From contig NC_073694.1 of assembly GCF_029784165.1 (NCBI RefSeq), positions 45,057,639 to 45,121,638 on the forward strand: 64,000 nt of DNA, read 5' to 3'. The notes under the pieces are model-generated. The model was not told where the DNA came from, did not search any database, and worked only from the letters and a program-made list of their open reading frames with translations. This document shows positions 11,740 to 22,338 of the stretch, piece after piece. Every line of letters begins with the position of its first letter. Within the stretch, counting starts at the first letter, position 1. The position numbers and the translations under genes are program-made. The DNA comes from Wyeomyia smithii. Lineage: Eukaryota > Arthropoda > Insecta > Diptera > Culicidae.

Positions 11740-12280
11740 TTTTAGACTAAAAACTGATTTTAGTGAGGGGTGTTCCACAATAAAACTCTATTTTGTCGTG
11801 TCCAACGTACAGATAGGACATCGCAGTATTCAGTAATTATTTTTCCTTTGAATTTTCCACAACTTTTCTGAAGAATGTTATCTGGTATATTGAAATTAGA
11901 AAAAATATTGTTTTTATCTAACTTGATCGATAAACTAAAAACGCCAAAAGTAAGGCCTTGTTCTATGAAACAAGTTTGCTGAAGACATTGAGTACATTGA
12001 TTCAATTTTTCGAAGTCAAATCTAAAACTATCACGATATTTCGAGTTAAGACCACTGTGCACTGTTGGATTTTCAAATAAATCTTTTCACTAATTGTAAA
12101 TGGCATGAAATATGATATTTGAAATGTATTTTTAAAGTTATTTCATAAAATGGTGGTTGAAAACCGTACTTAACAATGAGTATTTTGTTTTTTTATATCA
12201 CTATTTTGTACTTTACGGTCTTCGAAAGGGCATTACTCGAAAATGTATCGTACGACGATTTTGAAATTTTGCCCAGAGAT
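11740..12280 (+). repeat. Dispersed repeat, copy of the right part of the element at 59.7-60.4 kb
   Basis: The segment shares a collinear series of blocks with 59868-60385 in the same orientation: AAAAACTGATTTTA, AAGGCCTTGTTCTATG, GAAGACATTGAGTACAT, ACCACTGTGCACTGT, TTGTACTTTACG and CGTACGACGATTT. There is no coding potential; the 100-codon minus frame here (11760-12062) is a shadow. Confidence 0.85.
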
Positions 12281-12284
12281 TTAG

Positions 12285-13025
12285 GACGTCATAACGAATC
12301 GATTTTTTGAATAATAATGGTCTGTGCGAGCACCGTGATATAAGATTGATAAAAATGAATTATAAATTAGGGAGCATGCATAAATGACGAAGCTTTTTTT
12401 GGTTTATTTGACCCCACCCACTTCCCCCATCGTAGCATTTCGTCACCCCCTCCAGATAATGTTTTAGTTTCCCCTAAAGCAAGCGATGAACTTTTTGAGA
12501 CTTATTCATGACATATCAATAGTTGTTGTGCTCCTTTCTGCGGCTGAGAACATGAATTGAAATGAGTTATTACAGCTATATCACTGCGTTTGCACAGATG
12601 TGTCGCTTCTTTCTACAACCATTCACCGCATAAAGCCATCCAAACAAATCATCCACACGTTCATGCAACTACCACAACCACGAACGTTATCGTCAAAGAG
12701 TAGAAAAATCGGAGCACCAAGATAAATACGACGATTCACAGGTCGAGCGAAACAGAAAGGACCCTATACGGCTATAGACCATTTTACGAAACATTCCAGA
12801 GCTCAATTTATGAATAAAATTTTAACATAAAACATAAAACTTTTGGCATAACGCGCGTAAAAGCAATATCAACATCAGCAAATACTGTGTATCCTAATCT
12901 ACCATTTCGTAAAACGGTTCAAACACGTTTGCCAGTGTATGTACGGGAAATGGCACTTATCTTTATAAGCAAACGCATTAAGAATGTACGATGAAGATCG
13001 AAAACAGCAAAAAAACGCTATACTG
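12285..13025. other. No gene seen
   Basis: AT-rich intergenic sequence. Around 12370-12480 a CATAAATGACG motif and C-rich patches suggest an old MITE fragment, not resolved. Confidence 0.3.
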
Positions 13026-13039
13026 CAATCTAGAGATAC

Positions 13040-13165
13040 TCAGAGAGCGAGAGTAAGAGAGAGAGAGATAAGCGATGGAAAAAACCGCCAATTTGGCAAC
13101 ATGTCAGAGGTGCCAGATCTCTTTTCAAATCGCAATGTTTACTAACTTTTTCATTAGACTCGCAT
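13040..13165 (+). repeat. Dispersed repeat pair, copy 1 (GA-rich start, CCGCCAATTTGGCAAC core)
   Basis: A GA-rich run leads into ACCGCCAATTTGGCAAC, ATGTCA, CTCTTTTC and GCGCAATGTT-like blocks. The same series occurs at 58340-58455 in the same orientation. The core is itself a small palindrome (GCCAATTTGGC). Confidence 0.7.
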
Positions 13166-13382
13166 ATAACTGGTGGTGACGGTGGAAGTCCTGGGGAATA
13201 ATAAAGTGGATCACAAAAACCGTCAAGGTGTTAAATTTTATGTTTTATTTAATTTTATGCACGCAAAACTTTACCTTATTACTTCAAAAGCAATAGCGCA
13301 AAATCACCCTTTAGGTAACAAACCGATTACTTAAAAGGCAATAAATTTCTTCCCCGGTTAAGTAACAACATATACTGCCATA

Positions 13383-13725
13383 TATTTTGCATGTGTTACG
13401 AGAGTACGACTATCTAATAGCGAATTTCTTTATTCCACCAGCTCACCTCGTTTTGACCTGGAAGCGCACTAACTGCTGTCAAAACTCTTCTTTATTTGCT
13501 CGATTTTGACCCAGTTTTGACCTGCCGTGCTGCCCGAAGCGCACTGTAAAATTTGTCAGCTTCAATCCACCACCGCACGTTCGTAAACAATTATCTTGCA
13601 TATCTTTCTTGCTTGCGTCTTAATTGGCGATGACATTTCATTATTCCTCGGCAGTTTTGCCCGCACACAGTGGAATAAAGAAATTCGCTATAAAAATGGT
13701 CGTTCCAACCACATGCAAAATTTTC
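13383..13725. repeat. Inverted-repeat element with 55-bp arms
   Basis: The left arm (13383-13439) and right arm (13670-13725) are imperfect inverted copies. Both contain GCGAATTTCTTTATTCCAC and ATTTTGCATGTG in opposite orientation. The spacer of about 230 bp has short direct repeats around TTTTGACC. It is MITE-like and non-coding. Plus-strand frames of 102-119 codons across it are not supported as genes. Confidence 0.7.
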
Positions 13726-13729
13726 TCTG

Positions 13730-14320
13730 TCGAAAAATGCTCCCTCTCCATCTCAAGTCAAGAAAAATCACACACCGTCGCATATGTTGCACATGTTACT
13801 TCTCTTACTTTCGTCTATATCTTACTTTCATTTATCTCCAATTCATCCGATGTGCGTGTATTAGTTCGCTCGGTGTATGCATACGGAATAGAGAAAAAAA
13901 ATGACGAGAGCTGCCAAGTTCCATTTTTCCCCGTCATACACTATGTAAACATTGATGGTTTCAAAGACTTCAAATGCTCTTGAAATCACATCACTATCTG
14001 TAAACTGCGATAGAGAAAAACACAAACTTTCGTTCTCTTGAAAGCTATCTAAAACACACACTCATTGGTTCATGGAAACTCATTTGGACCTGTTTGAAGA
14101 TACAAACTCGTGCCCGTCTAGAACAACATTAGCAACTTTGGCAACTCTGATCACATGGTATTACATATTTTCATTTCAAGGTAACACTGGGAAACGAAAC
14201 AATGGTGTTTCTAATTAGATATTTGAGGTTGTCAGTTTAGATTCTGATTATATTTGAGTAAGGAGACAGAAATGAACCTGAACTTTGCATCAATACAAAT
14301 GCAGCGAGTGAAGTCTCGAT
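13730..14320. other. No gene seen
   Basis: AT-rich sequence with overlapping chance frames in both strands. No splice signals or domains are recognised. Confidence 0.3.
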
Positions 14321-14324
14321 ACAC

Positions 14325-15027
14325 ATGCATTGCGGTTCTTGGTTGTATGTTCTCCGGCAGCGTGTAGCGTGTAGGTTATTACACTTTGTGTCTAATGCGC
14401 GGGCAGACGAACTTGCAAAACAAGAATCTAACTCACAGTTTATCGGCCCAGAACCTTTCTGCGGTATATCAAACTGTGCAGTGAAAATGGAGCTTAAACG
14501 CTGGGAGAAACAAAAAGTGATAACCAATCGGTTGGATGTCAAAAAGTGTTCCCAATCTAAAGGATTTATAACACCAAACGAAAACCATTCAAAAAAGCTC
14601 CTAGAGCTAAACAAAAGAGCTCTTCGTACATATGTCGGCCTAGTAACGGGGCACTGTCCGAGTAGATATCATTTAAAGAACATTGGCTGGGTTCAGGATG
14701 ATATCTGTCGCTTTTGTAATACGGAACGCGAGACATCGGAACATCTGCTTTGCAATTGTGGTGCATTATTTAAACGCAGATCAAGGCTTCTTGGCAGTGG
14801 CTTCTTACAGCCCAAAGTGATTTGGTCTTTGAATCCTGTAAAGGTGATTGGCTTCATAAACCATATTTTACCTGACTGGGAGCGTGTCGGTGCAGGTACC
14901 TGATCACTCACAACAATAGTGTTGCATTTTGCAAAGGAACACGTAGAGCAATTGACTGGGATATATTACAAAAGTTCACATCAATGGACAACGTAATCCT
15001 AATTCCCTAACTAAAAAAAAAAAAAAA
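14325..15027 (+). mobile_element. 5'-truncated I-group non-LTR retrotransposon, 3' end with poly(A)
   Basis: The frame at 14325-14903 covers the end of ORF2. NARADELAKQE near 14395-14428 is the last RNase H motif. The segment LNKRALRTYVGLVTGHCPSR follows, then a zinc-knuckle-like CRFCNTERETSEHLLCNC (C-x2-C-x8-H-x4-C) and the tail HILPDWERV. This order is typical of mosquito I-group ORF2 C-termini. A short 3' UTR and a 15-A tail (15013-15027) close the copy. The 5' side is lost, the usual outcome of aborted target-primed reverse transcription. The first 20 or so codons look frameshifted relative to RNase H consensus. It cannot move by itself. Confidence 0.88.
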
Positions 15028-15124
15028 TGCGCAATCATAGACACAAAAAGTAATACGATGTTGCTCGGAAGTAACAAAATCTTCCCCGTTTCTGTTGGGT
15101 GCATACTTTCACTATAATTGATCA

Positions 15125-15240
15125 TTATTTTGTTGACCACACAAAAGGTTTGTGAACCGCCTGTTAAAAACCTCTGTGCGAAAGCAATTTTGGAGCATTC
15201 TCAATTCATTGTTTGGTAATAGAACACGAGGCGCGTGTGA
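15125..15240 (+). repeat. Dispersed repeat, left-end fragment of the element at 59.7 kb
   Basis: The blocks ACAAAAGGTTTGTGA, TTTTGGAGCATTC and TCATTGTTT are shared, in order and orientation, with 59735-59825. Together with 11740-12280 it shows at least three insertions of this family in the window. Confidence 0.7.
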
Positions 15241-15244
15241 AAAT

Positions 15245-15780
15245 AAATATATCCTTTATTGTACCTGATTGCAATACCTATTAACCTTCTAGTGCCCAGT
15301 GCCGCCTCTAGGCGGTCCTCAGTCGAACCTCTATAAAGCTTCAATGAGAACTTAAAAAATATTTATAGGCTAAAATATTTAGAGGCTTAATAGTGATTTT
15401 TTTCGAAGTCCGTCTAAAAGTTAATTTGGGTACTAGAGGGTTAATATGTTACCTTGCCTATTCGTTTGCTCGGATTTTGACATGTTTATTTGGCTCACAA
15501 CATTCTCTCCGCATATCTTTTCCTCTGAGTATTGCTACTGCAATCCACACAAGCGAAAATTTTCCTGCACTGCCAGTGCGGCGTTAGATAGGACGTCGAA
15601 TATTTTTCACTGGGTATGAGCTCGAAAATCGAAACAATAATTTTAACTTATCTTACTCCATTGAAATTGTCGCATACAGCCTGCAACAACCAATCAAACA
15701 CATTAGTTTACATTTCAAGTGTTTTTCAGAAAAAAAAAATTGAAATGTAAACTGCTGACGATAGCCGTGCTGCCAGAGCC
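15245..15780. other. No gene seen
   Basis: Mixed intergenic sequence with a short GC-richer patch near 15290-15330. Nothing assignable. Confidence 0.3.
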
Positions 15781-15799
15781 CCTCTTCCATTGATCGTGG

Positions 15800-16470
15800 C
15801 GGTCAGAGATGCCAGACGTTTTCGGAAAATGTCTACAACTGCTTGAAAAAGCGCAAAAATTTGCTTGAAATCTGAAATAAAATCTATCTGTGAATCAGAA
15901 AAATTACGCTCGCGCAGGCAAAGGGCTGTAAAAATCTGCACACATTTTGAGAAAGTCTGCGCAAATATAGGGAGGCTGACCAACATCTGCAGAAACTATG
16001 GAAAAAAATGCAAATATTTGCGAATCATATAGCATTTTTCATGTAAAATTGGTCAAAAAATCGATTGGTGATGATTTCATCCTGTGCTTTTTCACCCTAT
16101 ATTTGCGTGTTTTTGGGTAAAATTTCTCACGAAGCTTTGAACATTGGGTTGTTCACAGAGCCGGATTTAAGGGGGGGGGGTCAAATTCATCAAAAGATCG
16201 ATTCACAGCAAAAAAATTTGAACAGAGGAATTGATGTCTTTGAAAGTTGCAGAAACTGCTCGAAAACCAGAATTTTTGTTTTTGATATCTGAAAAACCTA
16301 CCGCAATTTGAAAAAATTGCGATCCACAGGCTCACAAAAATTTGCACACAACTTGAGAAAGACTGCGCAAATATAGGGCGACCCCGACAATAATCAACAG
16401 AAACTAAGAATAAACTACAAACATCTGCAGATCAACAAAATCTGCACACGGACTCTAAAAATCTGCATTA
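15800..16470 (+). repeat. Direct repeats with GACTGCGCAAATATAGG-type unit
   Basis: Two similar segments lie about 400 bp apart. Each has AATCTGCACAC-like or TTTGCACACA-like text, then TTGAGAAAG-CTGCGCAAATATAGG (15945-15972 and 16352-16378), then CAACATCTGCAG-like text. An inverted third copy is at 18050-18190. This is a dispersed non-coding repeat family. Confidence 0.65.
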
Positions 16471-16479
16471 AGTAAGCAA

Positions 16480-17270
16480 CAGCAATGCATTAAAAAACTT
16501 GTGTGTTTCAATCCGAAACTTTTCTTCAGTGTTATTTTTTCGCGAGTGCCAATTGATATCCATAAGAGTTCACCTTGGATTCTCTTGAAATACACAGAGG
16601 GATGCCAGGTCATTTTTTCAAATGCCGGCAAACCGAAAACTGGCGACCAAAAAAAAAAAGTAGGTCACCACCTCTGAAAAATACTAAATTTATTTCGATG
16701 TCTTCACCGCAGGGTTTACACAGGGTAAATATCTTTGATTTGAAGACATGTCTTCCAATCTGGCATCGCTGAATACAGAAACAGATATCCTAGCTTATTT
16801 CGCTTCATGTGTAAAAAGATGCAACGGTTTTTTTTACATGTCGCAAAATGCAGTATGGTGGCGCTAAGAACCTAATGGAGGTCAATGATTTGATGAAATT
16901 CGAAGTTTTCTAGCTCTTATCGATGTTATCGCAATAAGAAGGGTTGCCGTTTTTTATTGTAGACTGTTGAGCAGTCGTAATTTGTTTGTTTTAGTGTTGA
17001 TTTGAAAAAATAAACGCAAACCTCACAAAATCAGTGTTATATCGTTGCAAAAACAGCGAGTCTATAATTTGACCTGAAATCTGCGAGAATTATCATGCGT
17101 CTGGCAACTTTGACTTTAATACAGCGCTGCCATCACTAAAGTGATTAAAACCGCAAGTTGCAGAAAGATGTTGTTAGCTTTCCAAACGAGTAAGAATTTG
17201 AAATCTTACACGCGATTTCTGGATTTTTTTGTTTTAGCTTGGATGTCTGTTATCTGTGCTTGGAATGCCA
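16480..17270. other. No gene seen
   Basis: Intergenic sequence with short frames. Phrases such as GGATGCCAGGTCA suggest repeat debris but no element could be delimited. Confidence 0.3.
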
Positions 17271-17274
17271 CACA

Positions 17275-17909
17275 ATGGTGCTTATTACGGGAGTCACTTC
17301 ACGGTGAAATATATTTCACATTCACGCTCATTTCACTTTTTTAGACCCATTCCCGATTCCACCTCAAGTGAGGTGACAAAATCACCTCCGTGGGGTGAGA
17401 TTGACAGTAAAGTGAAATTGAGAATAGGACAAGTGAAATGAGATTGTTTCCCAGCTCAAAAATCTCTAAGTCCCAGAAAGTCGTTTTTTTAGATAACACC
17501 AGATCTTGACGAGTTCTGCATTTCTAAGACATTCGGCATAAAAAAAAATGTTTTTTTCGGTATCGAAAATTTCCTGAACTAGTTTGCATTTTTTTCATCG
17601 GGCAAAAAAATGAAAATTTTACCGCTTTGAGGCACGGATCAAATTCGGATTCGTTTCGTTACTGAAGAATAAATCCAATATTTACCATTAGATAACAAAT
17701 CAATTAACTTTAAGACTTATGGCATCTTCGTGGAATCATTTCACCGTTCAAAATGGTCGTGAAATAATTCCACGCGAAACGTCGCTTTTTCCGTTCTCAC
17801 TTCACTGAAATGAAGTTTTCTGTTTTCTCACTTACGTGAGTCCCGTCATGGGACTTTATTCACTTCACTCTGATTTCACCGTGAAGTGACGCCCGTAATA
17901 AGCACCATT
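17275..17909. mobile_element. 635-bp MITE with GGTGCTTATTACGGGAGTCA ends, copy 1
   Basis: The left end AATGGTGCTTATTACGGGAG is mirrored by the right end CCCGTAATAAGCACCATT. The inverted arms carry on through the CACTTCACGGTGAAAT block, about 40 bp in all with few mismatches. Subterminal CACTT/AAGTG motifs recur through the element. No transposase frame is present. A second, shorter copy in the opposite orientation is at 18302-18680. Confidence 0.85.
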
Positions 17910-18049
17910 AACACTCCATTTGAGTCGAACCATCTCCCAAGCAGAGAAAGAAAATAACTCACAAGTTTTTTGAATACATTGCTGTTACTTACTTGTCCGA
18001 ATCAGGGATGTGCCTTGCAAAATGCAGATTTCCAGAGTCCCTGTGGAGA

Positions 18050-18195
18050 TTTCATTGATCTGCAGATGTGTGTAGTTTTTTCCTAGTTTCCGTAGATTAT
18101 TGTCAGGGTCGCCTTATATTTGCGCAGTCTTTGTCAAATTGTGTGAAAATTTTTGTTCAGATATCAAGAAAAAATTTCCGGTTTTCGAGCAGTTG
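18050..18195 (-). repeat. Inverted copy of the 15.8-16.5 kb repeat
   Basis: Read on the minus strand it contains the GCGCAAATATAAGGCGAC block and nearby AAAATTTTCACAC-type text, matching 16330-16385. It sits between the two copies of the 17.3-18.7 kb MITE. Confidence 0.55.
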
Positions 18196-18301
18196 GAGAC
18201 ATCTTTCAAAAACATTTGGTTTGGTTTTGTTTTATTTTTGGGCCCCCACTTAAAACTGGGCCCCGGGCCCCCACAATCATATATCCGGCTCTGTGTGTTT
18301 A

Positions 18302-18680
18302 AAACGGGAGTCATTTCACGGTGAAATCAGTGAATAAAGTTCTATTACGGGACTCACGTAAGTGAGAAAAACGTCGCAAAGTGACATCTGCCTTGAAACC
18401 TGGGTTATTATGATTGTCATATAAAATTTTGCAAACGTCAAGATCTGCTGTTATCTAAAAAACTGAAAAATCGACTTTCTGGGACTAAGAAATTTTTGAG
18501 CTGGGAAACATTCTCATTTCACTTGTCCTATTCTCAATTTCACTTCACTGGCAATTTCACTTCACGGAGGTAATTTTTATCACCTCACTTAAGGTGTAAT
18601 CGGGAATAGGTCTCTAAAAGTAAAGTGAACGTGAGAGTGAAATATATTTCTCCGTGAAGTGACTCCCGTTATAAGCACCC
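18302..18680. mobile_element. Same MITE family, copy 2, opposite orientation
   Basis: The left end ACGGGAGTCATTTCACGGTG and right end GTGACTCCCGTTATAAGCAC are inverted repeats. The internal block TTTGAGCTGGGAAACAT (18500-18520) is the inverse of one near the left end of copy 1 (17440-17465). So the two copies face each other and could pair over several hundred bases. Confidence 0.8.
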
Positions 18681-18948
18681 GGATGAAAAAATGAGGATTT
18701 TTAGTTACAAGACAGCGAGTATCAAGAAACGTTTATCGAACCAATTAATTTAGTGTTTAATTGATGTTGTCTAATTGCCTTTTTAAGTTGAAATAGCGCT
18801 ACACCAGCCAATAATTGAGTAATGGCGTGGGGTTTTTCACAAGTTTTCTATTACAAAAAAGAAGACCCATTCTCATAAACTAAAACAATAATTACCATTT
18901 TTAAAAATCTTCCTGGATACCCCTTAAATAATCCTTAAATAATCCTCA

Positions 18949-19332
18949 TTTGGGTCCTAAAGTTTGACACGGTTTCCAGATGTTTCGGTATTTTTTTCGT
19001 GTTGGGTATTTTTGTTAGTGCGACCAATTTTTTGATATTTTGTGACATGATTTTTTCGATATAAGCTGAAAGAGTGTAATTTTCTCAGCCGAACGTGATT
19101 TAAAAAAAAAATGTTTATCCTAGTCCTTCAATTTTTACATGAAGAATAAAAAACTACTCTAAAGTACAGTACAAAGTACATGGGCGAACTGTAATTCAAC
19201 ACATTTCGTGCAGTTTTTTATTTTTCATTGAAAAAGCGAAAGACAACAACAAACATTTTTCAAAAATCACGGTTTGTTCAGAAAACGCATCTTTTTCAAA
19301 TGATAAAAACTGGTATAGCTTTAGGACCCAAA
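18949..19332. mobile_element. 384-bp MITE with TTTGGGTCCTAAAG termini
   Basis: A perfect 14-bp inverted repeat bounds it (18949-18962 and 19319-19332). The inside is AT-rich and non-coding. Target duplications were not resolved. Confidence 0.65.
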
Positions 19333-19334
19333 TT

Positions 19335-20920
19335 TGGCCATCAACATCGAAACAGATTAAGTCGTAGTATCGAGTGCGGCATGCAGCCGAGAAACCGATG
19401 AACTCTTTTTTGGACGAATGTGTGATACACCGGCCTGATCCCAGTGATTTTTCTTTCGAACTAGGCTATGTTTAGAGGTAGACCGGGTTTGGAAAAGGTC
19501 GAGTCACCCTGTAAACACCGGAATCTCTTCAAGGGTTTAAACCTGGGTGGAGATGTCACCGCAAAGGAAAAACTGTACGAAGAAATTCGAGCTAGAAATT
19601 TTGCATTTATTTTATTTATTCAGCTGGTGAACAATAAAGATAATTATAATCTAACAAATTTGTTATGCATTTTATCTATCCACCGGCATGTTGATGATTA
19701 CAATCCTATCTATGGTTGAGCAGTTGATAGTTTTTGAAAGCTAGTTATTCAGGAAAGAAAAAATCATATTCATAAAAAATCAAAATAACAGAAAAATACC
19801 ATTTTATCTGCAATTAGATTGGAAAAAATCAGATAGTTGTGAACTGGAGTTCATTAACCCATTTTTTGTTTGATCTAACTAAATACATTTAGTAAGCAAG
19901 CACAGAAGCTGTATACAAATTTTCAATTGAATTATCGAATATCGAAATATCGAAATAATTACATTTCCAACAACGAAGAAAATAAAGTCAATTTTTCTAA
20001 ACGTGAGCACTTTTGTACTGTTTCCACGGGGACCTCGGTCTTCTCACACATTGATCCCCAATCATTCTCTTAAAAAACTATTTCCAGCGTTTAAAAGTTG
20101 TCTCAATTTTACGTCGAAGATTGCTTACGATAGGCTTGTGAAATACGAGCCGAATGAAGGTACTGATACGGTGATTACGGTGATTTTGAGAATTCCACAG
20201 TACGCATAATTTGCTAAGATGATCTAATGATTACCTGCCTGATGACTACGAAACTTCGAAACCGAAATTGTCGATATTGATGAAAATTCAAGGGTTTTTT
20301 CGACTGACCAAAAAAACGTCACTAATTAAGCCGTTTCTTACCCTACGACGTTGATAAAAAACTGAGAGTGAAGTAATTTCTGTTAAATATAGAGGATAAT
20401 TGCCGTCTAAATGAATCGATTAATACCAATTGAAATGATTGAATGTCATTCAATACAAGTTTTTTCTCTGTCTATATGAGTGTGTTCCAAATAAAGAAAA
20501 ATTGAACGCAACGGGAATTAGGTCCACAACCCACAGCCAATTCGAGTTTTTAAATTAAGCGATTATTTTCCAAATTCCTCGGAATTATCCGATGCAAACG
20601 TCAATAGTGTAAAATTCAACATTAATATGCACCACATTTCATTGTGGACTTCATTGAGATTTTTATACATATGCGGAGATTTCTATGAATGAAGGATGTG
20701 TTGAACATAGATTTCCTACTTGATTTGACTGCGCGTTCCCACTAGCTGAAAATCTACTAAAACATCTAAAAACAGTTTACTCACCAGGTTCAAACTCTGC
20801 TTACGTTACCGAATAAATACTCACCTCTACTTTCGCTGTGAACGGTTATTGGGGTGATTTCTTTTAAAAACAGAAACAAACTAACAACAATCGTTTCATT
20901 TCCAATGATTTTTCCTTTCT
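19335..20920. other. No gene supported downstream of the host gene
   Basis: Short plus-strand frames (19468-19719, 20003-20209) have no recognised domain. A fragment IQGFFRLTKKTSLIKPF near 20288-20340 faintly recalls the connection region of LTR-retrotransposon RTs but is too short to call. Confidence 0.3.
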
Positions 20921-20925
20921 AAATA

Positions 20926-20931
20926 TTTATT
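20926..20931 (-). terminator. Candidate polyadenylation signal AATAAA for the host gene
   Basis: TTTATT on the plus strand reads AATAAA on the gene's strand, about 810 bp past the exon-3 stop. The AT-rich setting makes chance matches common, so this is only a candidate. Confidence 0.25.
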
Positions 20932-21743
20932 TTAAATAACATTAAGTATAAAAATATATTAATATTACTTCAATAAATGTATTCTTTGGCATTTTCCTTT
21001 CTCGTGTTCTGTGTTTTTTTTTCCTGTTGCTCTGTCGCGCGAATGTTTCGTTCGCGCTGCCTGCCCGAATAATGTGATAGGTTTAATTTTTCTCTCTATT
21101 TTACCTTCGATTTTACCTCAAGAGTTTACCTCGTAACAGAGCGCAGCATTTGGCTCCGGACATGGTTCTTCCGCGTACCTAAGTTGCCACAAAACATTGC
21201 CCGAAAACATAAGCGAAGTAGTTAACAATTTTGAATTTGCTCGTTATTCGTTAAAATCCCATCCTGCCAGAGACGCAAAATCAACCAATGGTTAATGGTG
21301 TGAAACGAAAAGAAAAACAAAAACAAGATTACAGCATCCAACTTGATGGTCCGTGTGTCGATTCGTATCGCTTAGTACCATTCTGTGGGTGATCTTTTCA
21401 ACACATTCGTATTGTTTTTTTTTTTAAATACTAACTATTCACACTAATAAAAAGTTGTTTTTCCTTATTTGTTTCGCTTTCGACGAATTGGTTCTCCTAT
21501 TTGTTTGTATTTACAAGACAATCGAGCGTTCGATGCTAAAATATACATATACATAGTTGACAATATAGATGCTGTTTGTGTTAAAATGACAGTTATAATT
21601 TACTATACAATTCAAAAATTCTGCGCTTTCTCTACTCTATTTACAGTCGTATAATTGGGCGCTACTATTTAGTACGGTTACTCGTTCGAGGGTTAAGCAT
21701 CACAATCATAAACGGAACGGTTTCTTTTTCTTCTGCTTCTTCT

Positions 21744-22084
21744 CTACTGTGCATTTTCTTCCGCTTTCGATTCTTCCTCGTCTTCTTCCAGTTCGATCTG
21801 CGTTTGTAGTGGTGGTTGCGGCAGTGGTGGCCGGATACTCACCCCGCTGCCGATCGACGACAGGGAGCACAGCTGCGGCGGTTGTGGGGGTGGCACTAAG
21901 ACCTCGCAAGGCATCTGATAGGCTTCGGTGGCTCCACTGCAACCGGTGCATAGCGAAGGATTCATCATGAAGCACTGCTCGGTCGGGGTTTGCCACCACG
22001 GTTCGATGGTGGTCGCAGTGACCGGCGGTGACGGAAGATGATGATGGTGGTGATGATGGTGCAGATGCAGACGTTGATCGGCTT
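21744..22084 (-). CDS. Unrecognised Gln/His/Ser-rich protein, third coding exon (alternative C-terminus)
   Basis: I infer this exon from splice logic. A CTTACAG acceptor precedes 22084. The upstream exon can be cut at a GT (22352-22351) after 22353, leaving one base that completes a Glu codon with the first two bases of this exon. The frame then stays open for 113 residues to TAG at 21744-21746. The segment starts EADQRLHL, then eight His, then a Pro-rich part (PSPP, PPPQPPQ, PPLPQPP) and an acidic tail (IELEEDEEESKAEE). The intron would be 268 bp. The donor GTAATC is weak, so read-through to the stop at 22339 may also occur. A 143-codon overlapping frame (21706-22137) is basic and low-complexity and is taken as a shadow. 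Confidence 0.65.
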
Positions 22085-22338
22085 CTGTAAGTTTTGGTTT
22101 TGATTGTGTAAGTAGTTGGGTTGTGTTGGGGGTTCATGCGCTACTGGTTGGTTTTGATTTAAGTTTTTTTTGATTTTGATTTTTGCTTACTTTATACTTT
22201 GAAGGGAAGGTTTTTGGCAATTTTGCACTCGCAGGGGCCGAAACGTTGGAGGTTGACTAGTCTATAGCTAGTAGGTGATTTGTGGTGATCTAGTACAACG
22301 GGTACAAGTCGGGTCTACGGGGAGTTTGGGGACTAGAT

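Noticed and set aside
13596..13983. Overlapping plus frames of 102 and 119 codons
   Set aside because: They cross the arm of an inverted-repeat element and have no domain; two registers open at once suggests chance.
20280..20345. LTR-retrotransposon RT fragment (GFFRLTKKTSLIKPF)
   Set aside because: The match is about 15 residues with no neighbouring RT, integrase or LTR sequence.
21706..22137. 143-codon minus-strand frame over the third exon
   Set aside because: Low-complexity basic sequence in a different register. The in-phase splice into the other frame explains the region better.
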